NCBI GenBank assembly: GCA_032718475.1
Contig: JAUCBJ010008331.1
Location: 1 to 64,000 of the forward strand
From: Nemertoderma westbladi
Taxonomy: Eukaryota > Xenacoelomorpha > Nemertodermatida > Nemertodermatidae
Reading direction: 5' to 3'
DNA length: 64,000 nucleotides
The translations under genes were made by a program, and so were the position numbers. Positions 45,485 to 56,085 of the stretch are shown here, in pieces. Position 1 is the first letter of the stretch. Each line of letters starts with the position of its first letter. Below the pieces are notes generated by a model. The model was not told where the DNA came from and searched no databases. It saw nothing but the letters and a program-made list of their open reading frames with translations.

Positions 45485-45965
45485 GAACATAGTATAAAAG
45501 GAAGGTTGACGACTTCCAGTACCTTGGGTCATGGATAGAGAGTAGCAAAAAGGACATAGAAGTTAGGAAAGCAAAGGCATGGGTAGCTCTATCAAAAATA
45601 GATACCATCTGGAAATCAGATCTCTCCAGGCACCTGAAGACTAAATTCTTTCGAGCCACAGTGGAAAGTGTATTTTTATACGGGGATGAGAAATGGACAT
45701 TGACGAAATCACTTGAACAATGAATTGATGGTTGCTACACAAGACTACTAAGGGCAGGCCTAAACATCAGCTGGAGACAACACATGACAATCGCCGAGCT
45801 TTATGGTACAATACCACTTGTATCAACCACCCTCTGCATCAACGCATATTAAGATTCAGTGGGCACTGCTGGCGAAGTAAAGACGAGGTCATACCAGATC
45901 TACTTTTCTGGCAACCAACACATGGAAAGCGTTCCCGTGGACAACCGGCTATAACATAGGCCAGC
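45485..45965 (+). pseudogene. LINE 3'-end relic (d)
   Basis: Translation across frames gives VDDFQYLGSWIESSKKDIEV, RKAKAWVALSKI, IWKSDLSRHLKTKFFRATVES, a stop, then CYTRLLRAGLNISW and LRFSGHCWRSKDEVI. This is the post-reverse-transcriptase tail of a LINE ORF2. The subfamily differs from relics (a), (b), (c) and (e). An in-frame stop and a frameshift make it dead. Confidence 0.8.
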
Positions 45966-46079
45966 TTGAAAGGGATACATGATAAATAGGCACACATGAC
46001 TAACAGGGATATGGGACTTGATAGGGTAGATGAGGGTCACATCAATCAAATAATGACTATTTAAGGGCAGGTAGGAACC

Positions 46080-46316
46080 AACCTGTAATTTAAGCCAATG
46101 AGGCAGTATTTCCAAGGTAGGCCGAGTTTGATGGGTCCTCGAGAACCACAAAGAGAGTGTCATTTGCCTCAAGCCTTGGGAGTAAACTCGGTATCAAAGC
46201 AACCCAAAAAACCACCCGGTGGCGGCCATCACGGTCCAATAGACAGCCAAGGGAGAACCGGCGTGGTAACCAGAACTGTTTCTGTAAAGAAAGTTGCATC
46301 TTGGAACCAATTCTAG
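46080..46316 (+). CDS. Possible terminal exon, product unknown
   Basis: A GC-richer block open on both strands. The + strand frame ends KKVASWNQF and a TAG at 46314-46316, and includes a basic, glycine-rich KKPPGGGHHGP run. I do not recognise the family. A partner exon is not visible, and the - strand frame (46090-46299) is equally long, so strand is uncertain. Confidence 0.2.
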
Positions 46317-48149
46317 TGGTTTATCATTGAAGAAGTCTCAAGTAAAAAGTACATACAAATACAATGTGCAGTCATTATTTTACTTCTTCAAGGCGTTTCA
46401 CATTCTGTCAGAACCACGCAAGTTCAATAACAACATGGGATTCCTGATACAATCATTGAGGCGATGAGATCATAATATATGATGGATCCCCGACATTGTT
46501 TCACTTCAGGTGGAGTCACAGCCTAATTTTAAGTAGAGTCACATTTAAATAGAGTCACATTTAGCTTCAGTATTGTGATGCACACTATATTCTAACGACA
46601 GACTCTACATCCATAAATCAATGGGGAGGAGATACAATTTGTCTCAATGTGGTATGAAACCGTGGAACTGCTATACTATATACTCCCTAGAGGAAATTGG
46701 TATTCATTTATCAACCATTTAATGATCCAAGATGGGGATGAGTCCTGGCTATACCCTGTAAAGTATTCGTGTCGAATCGAAAACTCCCTGGTCCCCATGC
46801 GGGGATCGAACACACGACCTCCTTGAAACCCACAAAGGGCAAGTACGATCTGCCATCAACCATTGCCCAATAAAACACATACAAAGCAGCCCAGCCAAAG
46901 TATCCCAGTGGTCTGGCTTGGTTGTAGACACCTCGACCGTGTTATGGAATAATGGATTGGGGCGTATAGGTAGACAAAAATTATATTATAAATAATTATT
47001 GTTAGTGTTGAAACAATAGTAATACAATAAAATTTGTTAAAATACACACATTAACCGATAATCGTAAATACTGAACAAACTGAAGACCAGATAATAACTT
47101 TACTTTGCGCTGTGAATGATGGAATGCTATTTAGGTTTATTGATGATGTCCATTCCTGTATGAAGATGAACCTGTTAACCGTTGTTACAAAACTGAAAGT
47201 AAAAAATGTAAAGAATAAAATAAGTTGGATCACACACAAATCGAATGACGTCATACAATATGTCTATGATAGATATGTTATGTGTGTATATTGTTTATGT
47301 ATGTACAGTACTGTCATGAGGTAAACCTTAATAAACAATGCAGCAATTACGATACATTAGCACACATCGTTAAATACCTGTAAAATCAACCCAATTTTGT
47401 ATATATATATACATAATGTAAATATTTAAAATAAAAGTTCAGTAAATATAATGTACGACAATATAACCCTACGTTGTAATTGAAAAATATATAATAAAGA
47501 TACCGTGATATATAGTGAATAAAAACCGTAACCGTGGCAACGTAATATAAGTGATTAACGGTGATATAATAAACTAATTCTTTATTAACAATGAAAGCAG
47601 CATTTATATATATTAAATAAAATATTAACTAATAATAATTGATGTTTTTACTCAAAACGTTATCATCGACACAAATTAATACGTAATTCAATGTGGTGGT
47701 TAACATTACTTTGTGACTTATAGTAAAACTAAGATACCGACCGAGAGGTTGGAAATCATAAATAACTGTCTGGAAATATAACGGCGTGTTACATTGCCGG
47801 TACTCGGGTACAAACCGTTATACACCGCCGGTACTCGGTTACAAACTATATACTGAATAATAATAATATTATATAAAAATGTAAAATAGTAAAGAACAAA
47901 CTCTATCTGTAATAATTAATATTATAACACCAAGGAGAATTGCAACATTGCCTTCATACATTGCGGCAAACTAATGGTATTAATCTACTGTATATGAATA
48001 ACTTGGCGCCTTAGAAACTTAAAATAAAAACATCTTAATTAGTTAATTATACCAATTATTTATTTAATATGTTTTAAACGGAATAAATATGGAATTTAAA
48101 CAAGATTTTGGATGAACAGTACTATATAATTTGAGTCAACTAATAACTG
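46317..48149. other. Intergenic AT-rich spacer, no confident gene
   Basis: Contains a tRNA-like piece at about 46768-46860 (- strand) and two 35-bp direct repeats around GCCGGTACTCGG at about 47793 and 47828. Short frames are not convincing. Confidence 0.4.
46768..46860 (-). repeat. tRNA-like SINE remnant
   Basis: On the - strand a B-box GTTCGATCCCC follows GGAGGTC with tRNA-like spacing from an imperfect A-box TGGTTGATGG. The stems are poor. Probably a SINE head. Confidence 0.35.
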
Positions 48150-48225
48150 AATTCGCCACCGTCGGGGATTGAACTCGTGTCTCACATAACCGTTCAGGTA
48201 GCTAACCCATCACGACACCACTGTA
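48150..48225 (-). repeat. tRNA-like SINE, member 1 of a pair
   Basis: On the - strand it reads GGGTTAGCTACCTGAACG, GTTATGTGAGAC, GAGTTCAATCCCC and GGTGGCGAATTCA. The same order (ACCTGAACG, TTAT, GGGTTCGATCCCC, TTGGCGAATTCA) appears on the + strand at 49408-49490. The shared bases beyond the tRNA part show common descent as a repeat. Confidence 0.55.
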
Positions 48226-48294
48226 AATACCACTACAGCGGTGCAGTGGGTGTTAGCTGTTAGCTCCCCTTAACTGTTATGGGAATACGGGGCA

Positions 48295-48950
48295 GTATTG
48301 AATATGAATAGTCCGTCCAGGATTTGGATGTCCCATAGAATAAAACGGAATCTCAAGGTTTGATTTTTTTAGCGCCAGTACTCTTATATGGGCCAGGCTG
48401 TGGTCTAACTGCTGTGGATACCAAATCTCTGGATGGCATTTTCACAAGAATGCTGCGCTGGGTTCATTGTGTCACGTACAATGAACACATCTCCAATCAA
48501 AACTCTATGCAACATTGGAGGTGTTTCATTAGCCTACCCAAGCTTGACACTTGAACGGAGCCGCCTCCACTTTGTAGGACATTGCTTTCTACGTGTGGAC
48601 GCGCCTGTGCATTATCTTATGCTTTCTGGAATGCAGAGCGCGCCCTGGTGGTCACTGGAGGTATCATAATAATCTGGAGGGGATAGGATATCTATCCTAC
48701 CCACTCTGTACGCTATCCAATCTGGACTGAATATATATCCACTCCTGATAATTACTCTTGTGCTTTAGGAGCTACATGGAGAAAATAAGCATGGTCGACA
48801 GGCTGACAGACTTTCTCGAGACGCCTCTTAAAGGACACTGGCCTTGACTTCATTGCGAAAGTCATGGGGGATAGGGAGTTGTGGCGGTGCAACTTTGTCG
48901 ACACCATTCTGAATATATATGATATAATGCAGCTGAAATGCAGCATGACA
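48295..48950 (+). pseudogene. LINE 3'-end relic (e), interrupted by an insertion
   Basis: Matches relic (b) from GTCCAGGATTTGG through CTCTGGATGGC, TTCACAAGAATGCT, ACATTGGAGGTGTTTCATT and AAAGGACACTGGCCTTGA. About 140 bp of foreign sequence (48626-48766 approximately) sits between TTATGCTTT and TTGTGCTTT, which may be a target duplication. Several frameshifts. Confidence 0.7.
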
Positions 48951-49407
48951 TTTAGTAGCAGTAATATTTAAAGCAATCTTACGGCTGCAGTGAAATGCTG
49001 TCCGCCCTTAAGGATTGATTTATTCTGCATCGCAATACAACACAGTGTTTGACCTGTTTTGAGTGATGGACTCATTTAATATGTCGGCAATACTGTCTCA
49101 TCGGTTTAAATTTCATATTTATACTAAGTACTAATTATTAATTTCAATAAAACACCCTGTTTAGTAATTCAGTAATTACATGGAAGGCCTAGTCTCAATG
49201 AAATTCATGAGCAACCAGTTCAAAAAGTTTAGAATTGATAATTGAATATTAACCTTAAACTAAACATTATCAAGTATTGTTTATATGTTATAACACTGCT
49301 ACTGTATTAGGATACTGATTAAATCCATCCGTAAGGGCGGACTGTATTCAATAGCAACCGTGAGGTAGCTTCCCAATCTATAGCAACTCAATCGGAAAGA
49401 TGCAGGA
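48951..49407. other. Spacer, no gene seen
   Basis: AT-rich. GCCCTTAAGGATTGATTTATT near 49008 and ATCCGTAAGGGCGGACTG near 49327 share a partly inverted CTTAAGG/CCGTAAGGGCGG motif. No frame of interest. Confidence 0.35.
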
Positions 49408-49481
49408 GCCTCCGTGTGTTGTAGTGGTCAGCATACCTGAACGTTTATCGGGAGACGCGGGTTCGATCCCCGCTGTTGGCG
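49408..49481 (+). repeat. tRNA-like SINE, member 2 of a pair
   Basis: A-box TAGTGGTCAGCAT, a 5-bp anticodon-like stem CCTGA/TCGGG with loop ACGTTTA, and a perfect T-arm GCGGG-TTCGATC-CCCGC. The acceptor arm has mismatches and position 33 is C, so a working tRNA is unlikely. It shares flanking GGCGAATTCA with the copy at 48150-48225. Confidence 0.55.
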
Positions 49482-50287
49482 AATTCATTTTTTCCGCTCC
49501 ATTTGCTATAGAGTTGGATCATCGTATGTCCTGTTTAAATTACTTAATAAATTATCAAGTATTACTTTATCAGCAGGGAGTAAGTATTAAAGCAATACAA
49601 ATTACAATCTAAGGAAGCAGTGCAACAGTCGATACAACATTGTGGAAATTATCTACGTTAAATTAATTATTATATCAAATCTGAAAGCCTTTGGGAAAAT
49701 AAGAAAAATATACGTTTTTGTATAAATAAAATATGTAACAAACCAACTACAGTCCTAAAATCAATGTATAAAATCCAAAACACCATGTCACAGAGTACAA
49801 TATAGTGAAATGTTTGGATGAAACCACCTCTCTACTCACTTGTTCTCAAAGCTTGATGATTCAGTCCAGAGTTTACTATTGCTTCTATTAGATATGAGAA
49901 CAAGAATGATGATGAATCGGTATTAAGAATGACTCTTAGCATGTTGTAGTCGTAATATATTAAAATAACTATTTAAGTCAAAACAATATTATATTACGAC
50001 TTGGAGAACCGATAGGTGATAGGCGATTAATTAGTTTATTGTTTGCGACGGAATACCGCTGGCTACGGTTTACTCGTGCCGGTACTAATCGTACCGTACC
50101 GGTAAATCCATGAATACAGATTGGCTGAGACGTGAAAATAGTTGGTAGTGTACCTGAGGGGGGAGTGTAACGGGACTAATCTTATACTCTGTCATATGGG
50201 CGCTATTGAATTCCTACCCGCCGTATAAACTTCTACATTATATACTAACAATGTTCTATTTGTATAAAGAAATTTGGCGAAAGGTGA
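49482..50287. other. 3' flank of the phostensin/taperin-like gene
   Basis: AT-rich, no gene. The 3' untranslated region of the - strand gene at 50288 should lie here. Confidence 0.4.
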
Positions 50288-52957
50288 CTAAAATAGGAGA
50301 TCCGAGGTACCTTCGTGGTGAATCGAAGAAAATGATTCACTGGCTTGCGAACTAAATCCCGTTGTAGTTGGATCTGAGTGGGTTTGATTAGACCCGCTGG
50401 GAGATGACCCATTGGTAGACCCGCTGGTAATAGAACCAGTAGTAGCTGACCCGCTGGTAGGCGGCTGTTTGTCTACCGCGATTGTCCCCTCCAGGGAGTC
50501 CAATAGGTCGTCGTCCGACTCGGACGCCGCTATGGGGGCGCTGTTCCGGAATATCGCGTCGGCCAACTCCGACTCGTCCAGCCAGGCCGCCTCGGCTGGG
50601 TACCGATGGTACACCGGGGCCGACTCCGCAAACCGGATCCGCATCCGTTTGTGCGGCCGCGCCCCTTTTATGAGGATGGGTCGCCTCCCTGTGGGCGCGT
50701 TGCCCCCCACGACCACGACGGCGGGTATCTGGGGGGCGGAGGAACTCGGGGGCTCCAGGATCAGGTCGTCTATGTTGCTAACCGGGGCCGCGAGATCCAG
50801 TCTGGGAACCTCCGCGGGTCGGGACGGGCGCACAGCGAACGTCCGGGAAGTCTGTTTGATTTGGGACAAGGTGGTGTTTAAATCTGAGTTGGTTGAGTGG
50901 GCGACTGGGGGTGTGGGCGTACTGGGTGTGGGCGTACCTCGGGTATGTGTACCGGGCGTGGGCGCGCCGCCCCGGGGTGGGCTCGCCCCATCAGTGGATA
51001 TCGCCCGTCCGAGCGTCACAGAGGATATCTGGTAGTTAGACAGGTTGGACATGGTCGGGAGGGCGTTGTTGGTTGTGGGGACCCCCTGGGACTCCCCCGG
51101 GACCCCCTGGGACCACTGTGAGCTAACCGCGACCACCGCCGGTTTATGGAAGACTCTACGAGGCTGACTTGTGTTCCTGGGTTGCAACGATCCGCTCCCC
51201 GGGCTGCTGTTGAACGTCGGGAACATGACCTTAAGCTTTCCCAACGCCGCTATTAACTCGCTGTCGAGTCTCCCATTATAACTCACATGACTCGACGGCA
51301 TTGATGTCTTGGAACCCACGAACGCCGTTCTATGAGACGCATTTACGGCGGGACCAGCAAACCTCGGTCTAGAACTTTCTAAATGTTTTCTAGAATTATC
51401 CGTATTTGTTCTAGAATTGTCCGTGTTTATTCTAGAATTGTCCGTATTTGTTCTAGAATTGTCCGCATTTATTTTAGAATTGTCCGTATTTGTTCTAAAA
51501 TTGTCCGTATTTGTTCTAGAATTGTCCGTATTTGTTCTAGAATTATCCGTATTTGTTCTAGAATTGTCCATATTTGTTCTAGAATTGTCCGTATTTGTTC
51601 TAAAATTGTCCGTGTTTGTTCTATAATTTTCAGAATTTGATCTCGCATTGTCCATATTTGTTTTAAAATTGTTTGTGTAGGTTTTTGAAATATCCGCCGT
51701 TGTTCTAGAATTATCAGCTGTAGATCGTACGGCTGCCGGCCGAGTGTAGCTGCACTCCAACTTGCTGTAAGAGTTGCGCGCTGTGAGAGTGGGCACGGTG
51801 GGCAGGCAGCGCGGTTTTGGGCGAGCCGGGGCCATGGCACGGTAGTCTATGGGTTGGAAGGAGTGGTTGGGATTGGGAGTGGAGGCGGAGGTGTATGGGA
51901 GCGGGGAGTAGGGCTGGGGGGAGTTGGGATGGGGCGGGAAGGGATGGTTCGCGGTCACTAACTCAGTGTAATCCACAGAGGTTATGACCAGGTTATTGTT
52001 TGTGTTCGAGGGTTTAGTGACAACGCCTTCGGGCGCTTCGAGAATCGGGGCGGAGGGGCTGGGGGAAGGCGAGGAACTCACAGAGCCGCCGACGCGGAAC
52101 GTTCTGCACCGGGGCGTCGCGCTGGAACGGCGTTCCGCGTCCACCAATTCCGCGCCGTTAACCCACCCGCCGACGGCGGCGCGGCCGGGGACCCCGCCAC
52201 CGGAGTTCCGACGACACAGGGTCGGAACGCCGCCCCGTTCAACACTGGCGGAACGTATCCGCTGGATGTGGGCCCCGACGGAACGCTCGTTCCGCTCGAA
52301 CATGGAACGCAGGTTACGAACCTTGGAGGCGGTTGACTCGCCAAATTCCTCGTCCAACGAGGCTATGTCCGTGTCGGTCTGACTGCGGGGCAGCTGGTTG
52401 GCCGAGTAAGTCGCCGTTAGTGTGGCGTTGTGCGGCGAAGGCGTGTCCGCACGATCAGTCTCGCCTCCCTGACATTTGTAGGTGGAAGTGTAAGGACTAT
52501 AAGCTGAAGATTTACCGGTAGCGCGGACAGCGGTATCCGTTGGTGGACAGTCGGGTCTCGGTGGTGCGGTCCGTCGGAGTCCAACCGTTGACGGCAGACT
52601 CCGACCTTGGCCTCTCTGAGCAGGAAGAGACCTTCTCTGGTTCGAAAAATCTTGCTCATCGCCGCCATCCAGCTGGTCACCCGAGTCACCCTTGTTTGAC
52701 CAGGAAACAGATTCGCCTTTTTTCTTGAGCAACTCTCTCTTCCATCCCGGCATACTCTTGTAATGCTCCTCATCGTGTATCTTCCTATACGAATCACATT
52801 CGCTGTTACCGGTACCGGTACCAACCGCATTCTTCCGTTCCAAATTCGGTAAGCTCCCACCTGCACCTGGCCCTGCCAGTACACCTCCAGCAGGCCCGAG
52901 AAGCTTCTTCTGATATTGTTTCTCTATCAAAGCGACTTTCCAGTTAGGCATCGACAT
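50288..52957 (-). CDS. Phostensin/taperin-family protein phosphatase 1 regulator
   Basis: An 889-residue intronless frame, ATG to TAG, G+C-rich against AT-rich flanks. The family (vertebrate PPP1R18 phostensin and TPRN taperin) targets protein phosphatase 1 to F-actin. Seen here: two P-x-W-K motifs at the N terminus, PNWKVALIEKQ (residues 4-14) and PGWKRELLKKK (70-80), as in phostensin; a C-terminal RTFAVRPSRP; and RIRF at 773-776 followed by AES...YPAEAAWLDE, which parallels the PP1-docking KISF and YPSESSVLEE of phostensin. The middle is disordered and Ser/Pro/Thr-rich with a heptapeptide repeat (about 51370-51665). It is longer than human phostensin (about 610) and taperin (about 710). Which paralogue it equals cannot be told, and it may predate their split. 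Either M1 or M3 may start translation. Confidence 0.85.
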   Translation of the reverse strand: MSMPNWKVALIEKQYQKKLLGPAGGVLAGPGAGGSLPNLERKNAVGTGTGNSECDSYRKIHDEEHYKSMPGWKRELLKKKGESVSWSNKGDSGDQLDGGDEQDFSNQRRSLPAQRGQGRSLPSTVGLRRTAPPRPDCPPTDTAVRATGKSSAYSPYTSTYKCQGGETDRADTPSPHNATLTATYSANQLPRSQTDTDIASLDEEFGESTASKVRNLRSMFERNERSVGAHIQRIRSASVERGGVPTLCRRNSGGGVPGRAAVGGWVNGAELVDAERRSSATPRCRTFRVGGSVSSSPSPSPSAPILEAPEGVVTKPSNTNNNLVITSVDYTELVTANHPFPPHPNSPQPYSPLPYTSASTPNPNHSFQPIDYRAMAPARPKPRCLPTVPTLTARNSYSKLECSYTRPAAVRSTADNSRTTADISKTYTNNFKTNMDNARSNSENYRTNTDNFRTNTDNSRTNMDNSRTNTDNSRTNTDNSRTNTDNFRTNTDNSKINADNSRTNTDNSRINTDNSRTNTDNSRKHLESSRPRFAGPAVNASHRTAFVGSKTSMPSSHVSYNGRLDSELIAALGKLKVMFPTFNSSPGSGSLQPRNTSQPRRVFHKPAVVAVSSQWSQGVPGESQGVPTTNNALPTMSNLSNYQISSVTLGRAISTDGASPPRGGAPTPGTHTRGTPTPSTPTPPVAHSTNSDLNTTLSQIKQTSRTFAVRPSRPAEVPRLDLAAPVSNIDDLILEPPSSSAPQIPAVVVVGGNAPTGRRPILIKGARPHKRMRIRFAESAPVYHRYPAEAAWLDESELADAIFRNSAPIAASESDDDLLDSLEGTIAVDKQPPTSGSATTGSITSGSTNGSSPSGSNQTHSDPTTTGFSSQASESFSSIHHEGTSDLLF
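51370..51665 (-). repeat. Coding 21-bp minisatellite (heptapeptide N-S-R-T-N-T-D)
   Basis: About 14 in-frame copies of a 21-bp unit inside the phosphatase regulator, encoding N-[SF]-[RK]-[TI]-N-[TMA]-D. The reverse strand is also open through it. The array preserves the frame, since 21 is a multiple of three, and adds a polar, probably disordered linker. Confidence 0.92.
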
Positions 52958-53479
52958 TTTAGATCAATTTATAGCCCCTTCACGCTTAGACGTGACACCA
53001 GGTACGTAGACTTTTCTGCTGCCAATAGACGCTACCAAAATCCAAATCAAACTACACTTTAGAATCGCATCGGCCTTTACAACATCGGTAAATGACCTGT
53101 TTATTTCTGTATATTTTAGTAGGCCTTGGCACTACAAACTAGGCCTATTTCAGTATTTATTAATACTTACAGCATTAATTGGCAGCAGATGGCCTGATTG
53201 GAGACTCTAACCTGCAAACTAAGCCTTTGGCTAATTCAAGAATTCAGTGGTGGATGGAATATGAATGTTTGTTTAATTAAGGTAACCATGGCTGCAGCAT
53301 CAATGTACTCCCAGACCAAAAAAATAGAATAAAAATTAATGTACCAGTACTCCTAGACCAGAATGGGCATGTCAGTCTATTCCTGAAACTTCTGAAAGGG
53401 GGCGCTAAGGTTTGACATGGATGTGGAAAGATTTTAATAACAAAATCCTAGGCCATTTTCTCAATGATAAATTTATTAT
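52958..53479 (-). promoter_or_regulatory. Upstream flank of the phosphatase regulator gene
   Basis: The sequence 5' of the ATG on the - strand. No TATA box near the start is evident. AT-rich with several AGGCCTA motifs. Any promoter lies here, but I cannot point to it. Confidence 0.3.
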
Positions 53480-53645
53480 TTATTTAGGGAAAGGAGCAGA
53501 TTACAGTGGCAAGTTTTATTCTAACCAAAATAATTAAGTAAAGTTAAATAGAACAGGTTACAGTTTTATATTTGGGAGTAATCAGTTGTTATTTGCGTTG
53601 ATTTTCCCCTGGAGGGGGATTAATTTTTATTGCGCCCCATATCTC
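53480..53645 (-). repeat. Interspersed repeat copy
   Basis: Same family as 1-130: AGAACAGGTTACAGTTTTAT, AATCAGTTGTTATTTGCG, TTTTCCCCTGGAGGGGGAT and TTTTTATTGCG. This copy lacks the homopolymer at its end. Confidence 0.65.
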
Positions 53646-53973
53646 ACTCGATGACTCCTAATAATTAATTGTTTCATTTTCTGATGACACGGACTAGGTC
53701 CCCCCTCCCCTATATTTTTATACAAATCTTTATCATATTACTTATAATTTGAAACACAAGTAGTTAGACTCACCGTGGGTGGATGTACAATAGAGCCATC
53801 ATTTTCGATATTTTCTTTAAATTTTTAATAATTTAATAAATTCTTTCAAATAAAGCAGTGTTCAAAAAAGGAGTTCTTTCTATTTATTTAATAACAACAC
53901 ATAATTCTAGAACGGAGGTGGGCATGGGCAACAACGATATGCCTTTACAATATCTCCCTATACTGTAGTGTAG
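53646..53973. other. Spacer, no gene seen
   Basis: AT-rich, between a repeat copy and the LINE relic. Confidence 0.35.
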
Positions 53974-54660
53974 CTATAGATACAAAATGTTCCAGAACAT
54001 TGTGTATTTAAAAGTCATGAATTCGGTCTTGGTAGGATTTATATGCAATCCAACCTCCTTAGCAGCCCTCTCCACTTTATTTAGTAGAAGCTGTGTATCT
54101 GCTAGCGTATTAGAGAGCAGGGCGATGTCATCCGCAAAGTCGGTGTCTGTAGTTGCCGGATATCTACTACTTCTGCGTTCTTGTAGTGTGAATCCCAGAT
54201 CGTCACCCTTTGTGGCCGTCCTCATTGCGTAATCCAATACAATTACAAATAGTAAAGCCGCCAACGTGTCACAATATAATAATCAAATCCCAGCCACAAA
54301 TACCTCTGGTATTCAATAAGCTCTTAAGATTTCCAGCTTTTTACCTCTATGGAATGAGTCGAATGCCTTCTTGAAGTCCACAAAAGTCAGGACAGCGGGG
54401 AGATTCTTTGACTTAATTCCCCCAATCAGTCTCCGTAGCCCAAGTATCTGAGCTATTGTTGATCTATTTGGTCGAAATCCGTTTTGGCTCTTACGCAGCA
54501 GTCTCTCTATGTGAGGCCTAATCCTATATAGAATCATTTTATTGTATATTTTGGCAGCTACCACAAGCAGACAGATCCCACGATAGTTTGTTGGTACCCC
54601 AAGGTCTCCCTTCTTAGGGAGAGGCTTTAGTTGACCTTTAGTCCAAATTGGAGGTCACAA
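53974..54660 (-). pseudogene. LINE reverse transcriptase relic, internally deleted
   Basis: From 54660 downward the - strand encodes TKGQLKPLPKKGDLGVPTNY, RGICLL, AAKIYNKMILYRIRP, QNGFRPNRSTIAQI and FVDFKKAFDS (RT motif A). After a stop and a gap (54265-54312) it continues TLAALLFVIVLDYAMR, TDFADDIALLS (catalytic FADD) and KEVGLHINPTKTEFM. The segment between motif A and LQGD is mostly missing. No endonuclease domain remains. It is dead, and a recognisable LINE of the type common in aquatic invertebrates. Confidence 0.88.
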
Positions 54661-54984
54661 TTGGTGGTCCAATTATGTTGAACGAGCAGTATGCCTTGCT
54701 GTTAATCATACCGTTTCTCTACTTTTTGTTTATAAGGATGTAATCCAGCTGTGCTTTGGATCCATTAGGGTATTGAAAGGTCTATAGCTTCCCCTTACTC
54801 TTTTCGAATGTGGTGTTTGTTGGTATCAATTCACATTCCTCCTTTAGGTCTAAGAGTAAGCACACATTCTGTTCGAACTGGTGTTATAGGTGTAACGCTG
54901 GGTGGCTGGCTGTCTTCTGGACCAATTTGAGCATTCTGGTCACCAGCAATGACTTTAACGTTGTGTTTAGGAATGTCATTTATT

Positions 54985-55108
54985 ATAACCAAAACAATAA
55001 ACTAAACTCAGTAGAACAGGGTAACAGTTTCATTTATGGGATCAATCAGCTGTTATTTGCGTGTCGAATCCCCCCCCCCCCGCCCCCCCCCCCCCCCCCC
55101 CCCCCCCC
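54985..55108 (-). repeat. Interspersed repeat copy with a long poly-C tract
   Basis: AACCAAAACAATAAACTAAA, AGAACAGGGTAACAGTTTCA and AATCAGCTGTTATTTGCGT lead into 12 C, one G and 26 C (55070-55108). Same family as 1-130 and 44678-44870. Confidence 0.65.
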
Positions 55109-56085
55109 TATATGAAGCCACGAAATGTAAAGTAATAATTTATTATTCTCATTCATAAAACTTTATTATTAAACATTAATCAGTTACAAATTAAAAACTT
55201 AACTGATAAATATAATTAGCATACATACATGGCACTTAATATCACTTATAAATTGAGATTTCTGGTTCTATCTGGAAAATTGACATTATCGTAAAATATA
55301 ATTTAAATTGTTTTTTTTTGTACAGTGTAATAAATATACTATTTGTGCAGCATGAAGGAACTAACAGGCAATATAATATACTACTATTGGCCGGATATTG
55401 TTTTAATTGTAAATTACACGTTAATTAACTATTTCCATATGACTGTGAATATAAAGCAACGATGATTAGTCCACTGTAAAGTCCAATAATGTTAATATTT
55501 TAATTTAACTAAATTAATCTTGCCGCAATAGATATATTATGGAGTATTACTATTAATAGATAGATTAATAATTATTATTAATAGGGTATTAATAATAAAG
55601 TATTTATTCATGCCTTTCACTGGGAGTTATAAATATGAGATTGAATTAATACAAGCTTCTTTAAAAAAATTAAATACAAAATAATACCTTGTAGATCTTT
55701 AAATTAAATAATTGCTTTAAACTGTACATAGAGCGATGGGTGCGAATAAAGTATACGCTGATATAACTGAGCACTCTCTCTTACAACAATTTTAATAATT
55801 ATTTTACAACCCCACGGATAGGTATTTCGGTCCATCATTAACTACATCACAATAAATTTATAGCACAATAAGACATTTCAATTAAAACAATACATCGTTA
55901 ATATTCTGTTATATTGTACTGTAATTTAAAATTACCATGGGGCTTATTATCTGAAATTCTTATTCATAGTCTTTCTTTATATTACAGCTTCGTCATAGCT
56001 TATGCTTATGTGATAAGTATAATAATATTACATATGATAGCTGATTCAAAAAGCATAATATAACTTGTATGTCTGTATATTATTG
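55109..56085 (-). other. 3' flank of SZT2, AT-rich
   Basis: No gene seen. Several AATAAA hexamers on the - strand (TTTATT on +) could serve as the SZT2 poly-A signal; none stands out. Confidence 0.4.

Noticed and set aside
49408-49481. Functional tRNA gene
   Set aside because: The T-arm is perfect, but the acceptor stem has mismatches, the base before the anticodon is C instead of T, and a flanking sequence is shared with a second copy, pointing to a SINE.
50412-52728. Several + strand frames opposite the phosphatase regulator
   Set aside because: Shadows in a GC-rich coding exon; family motifs are found only on the - strand.
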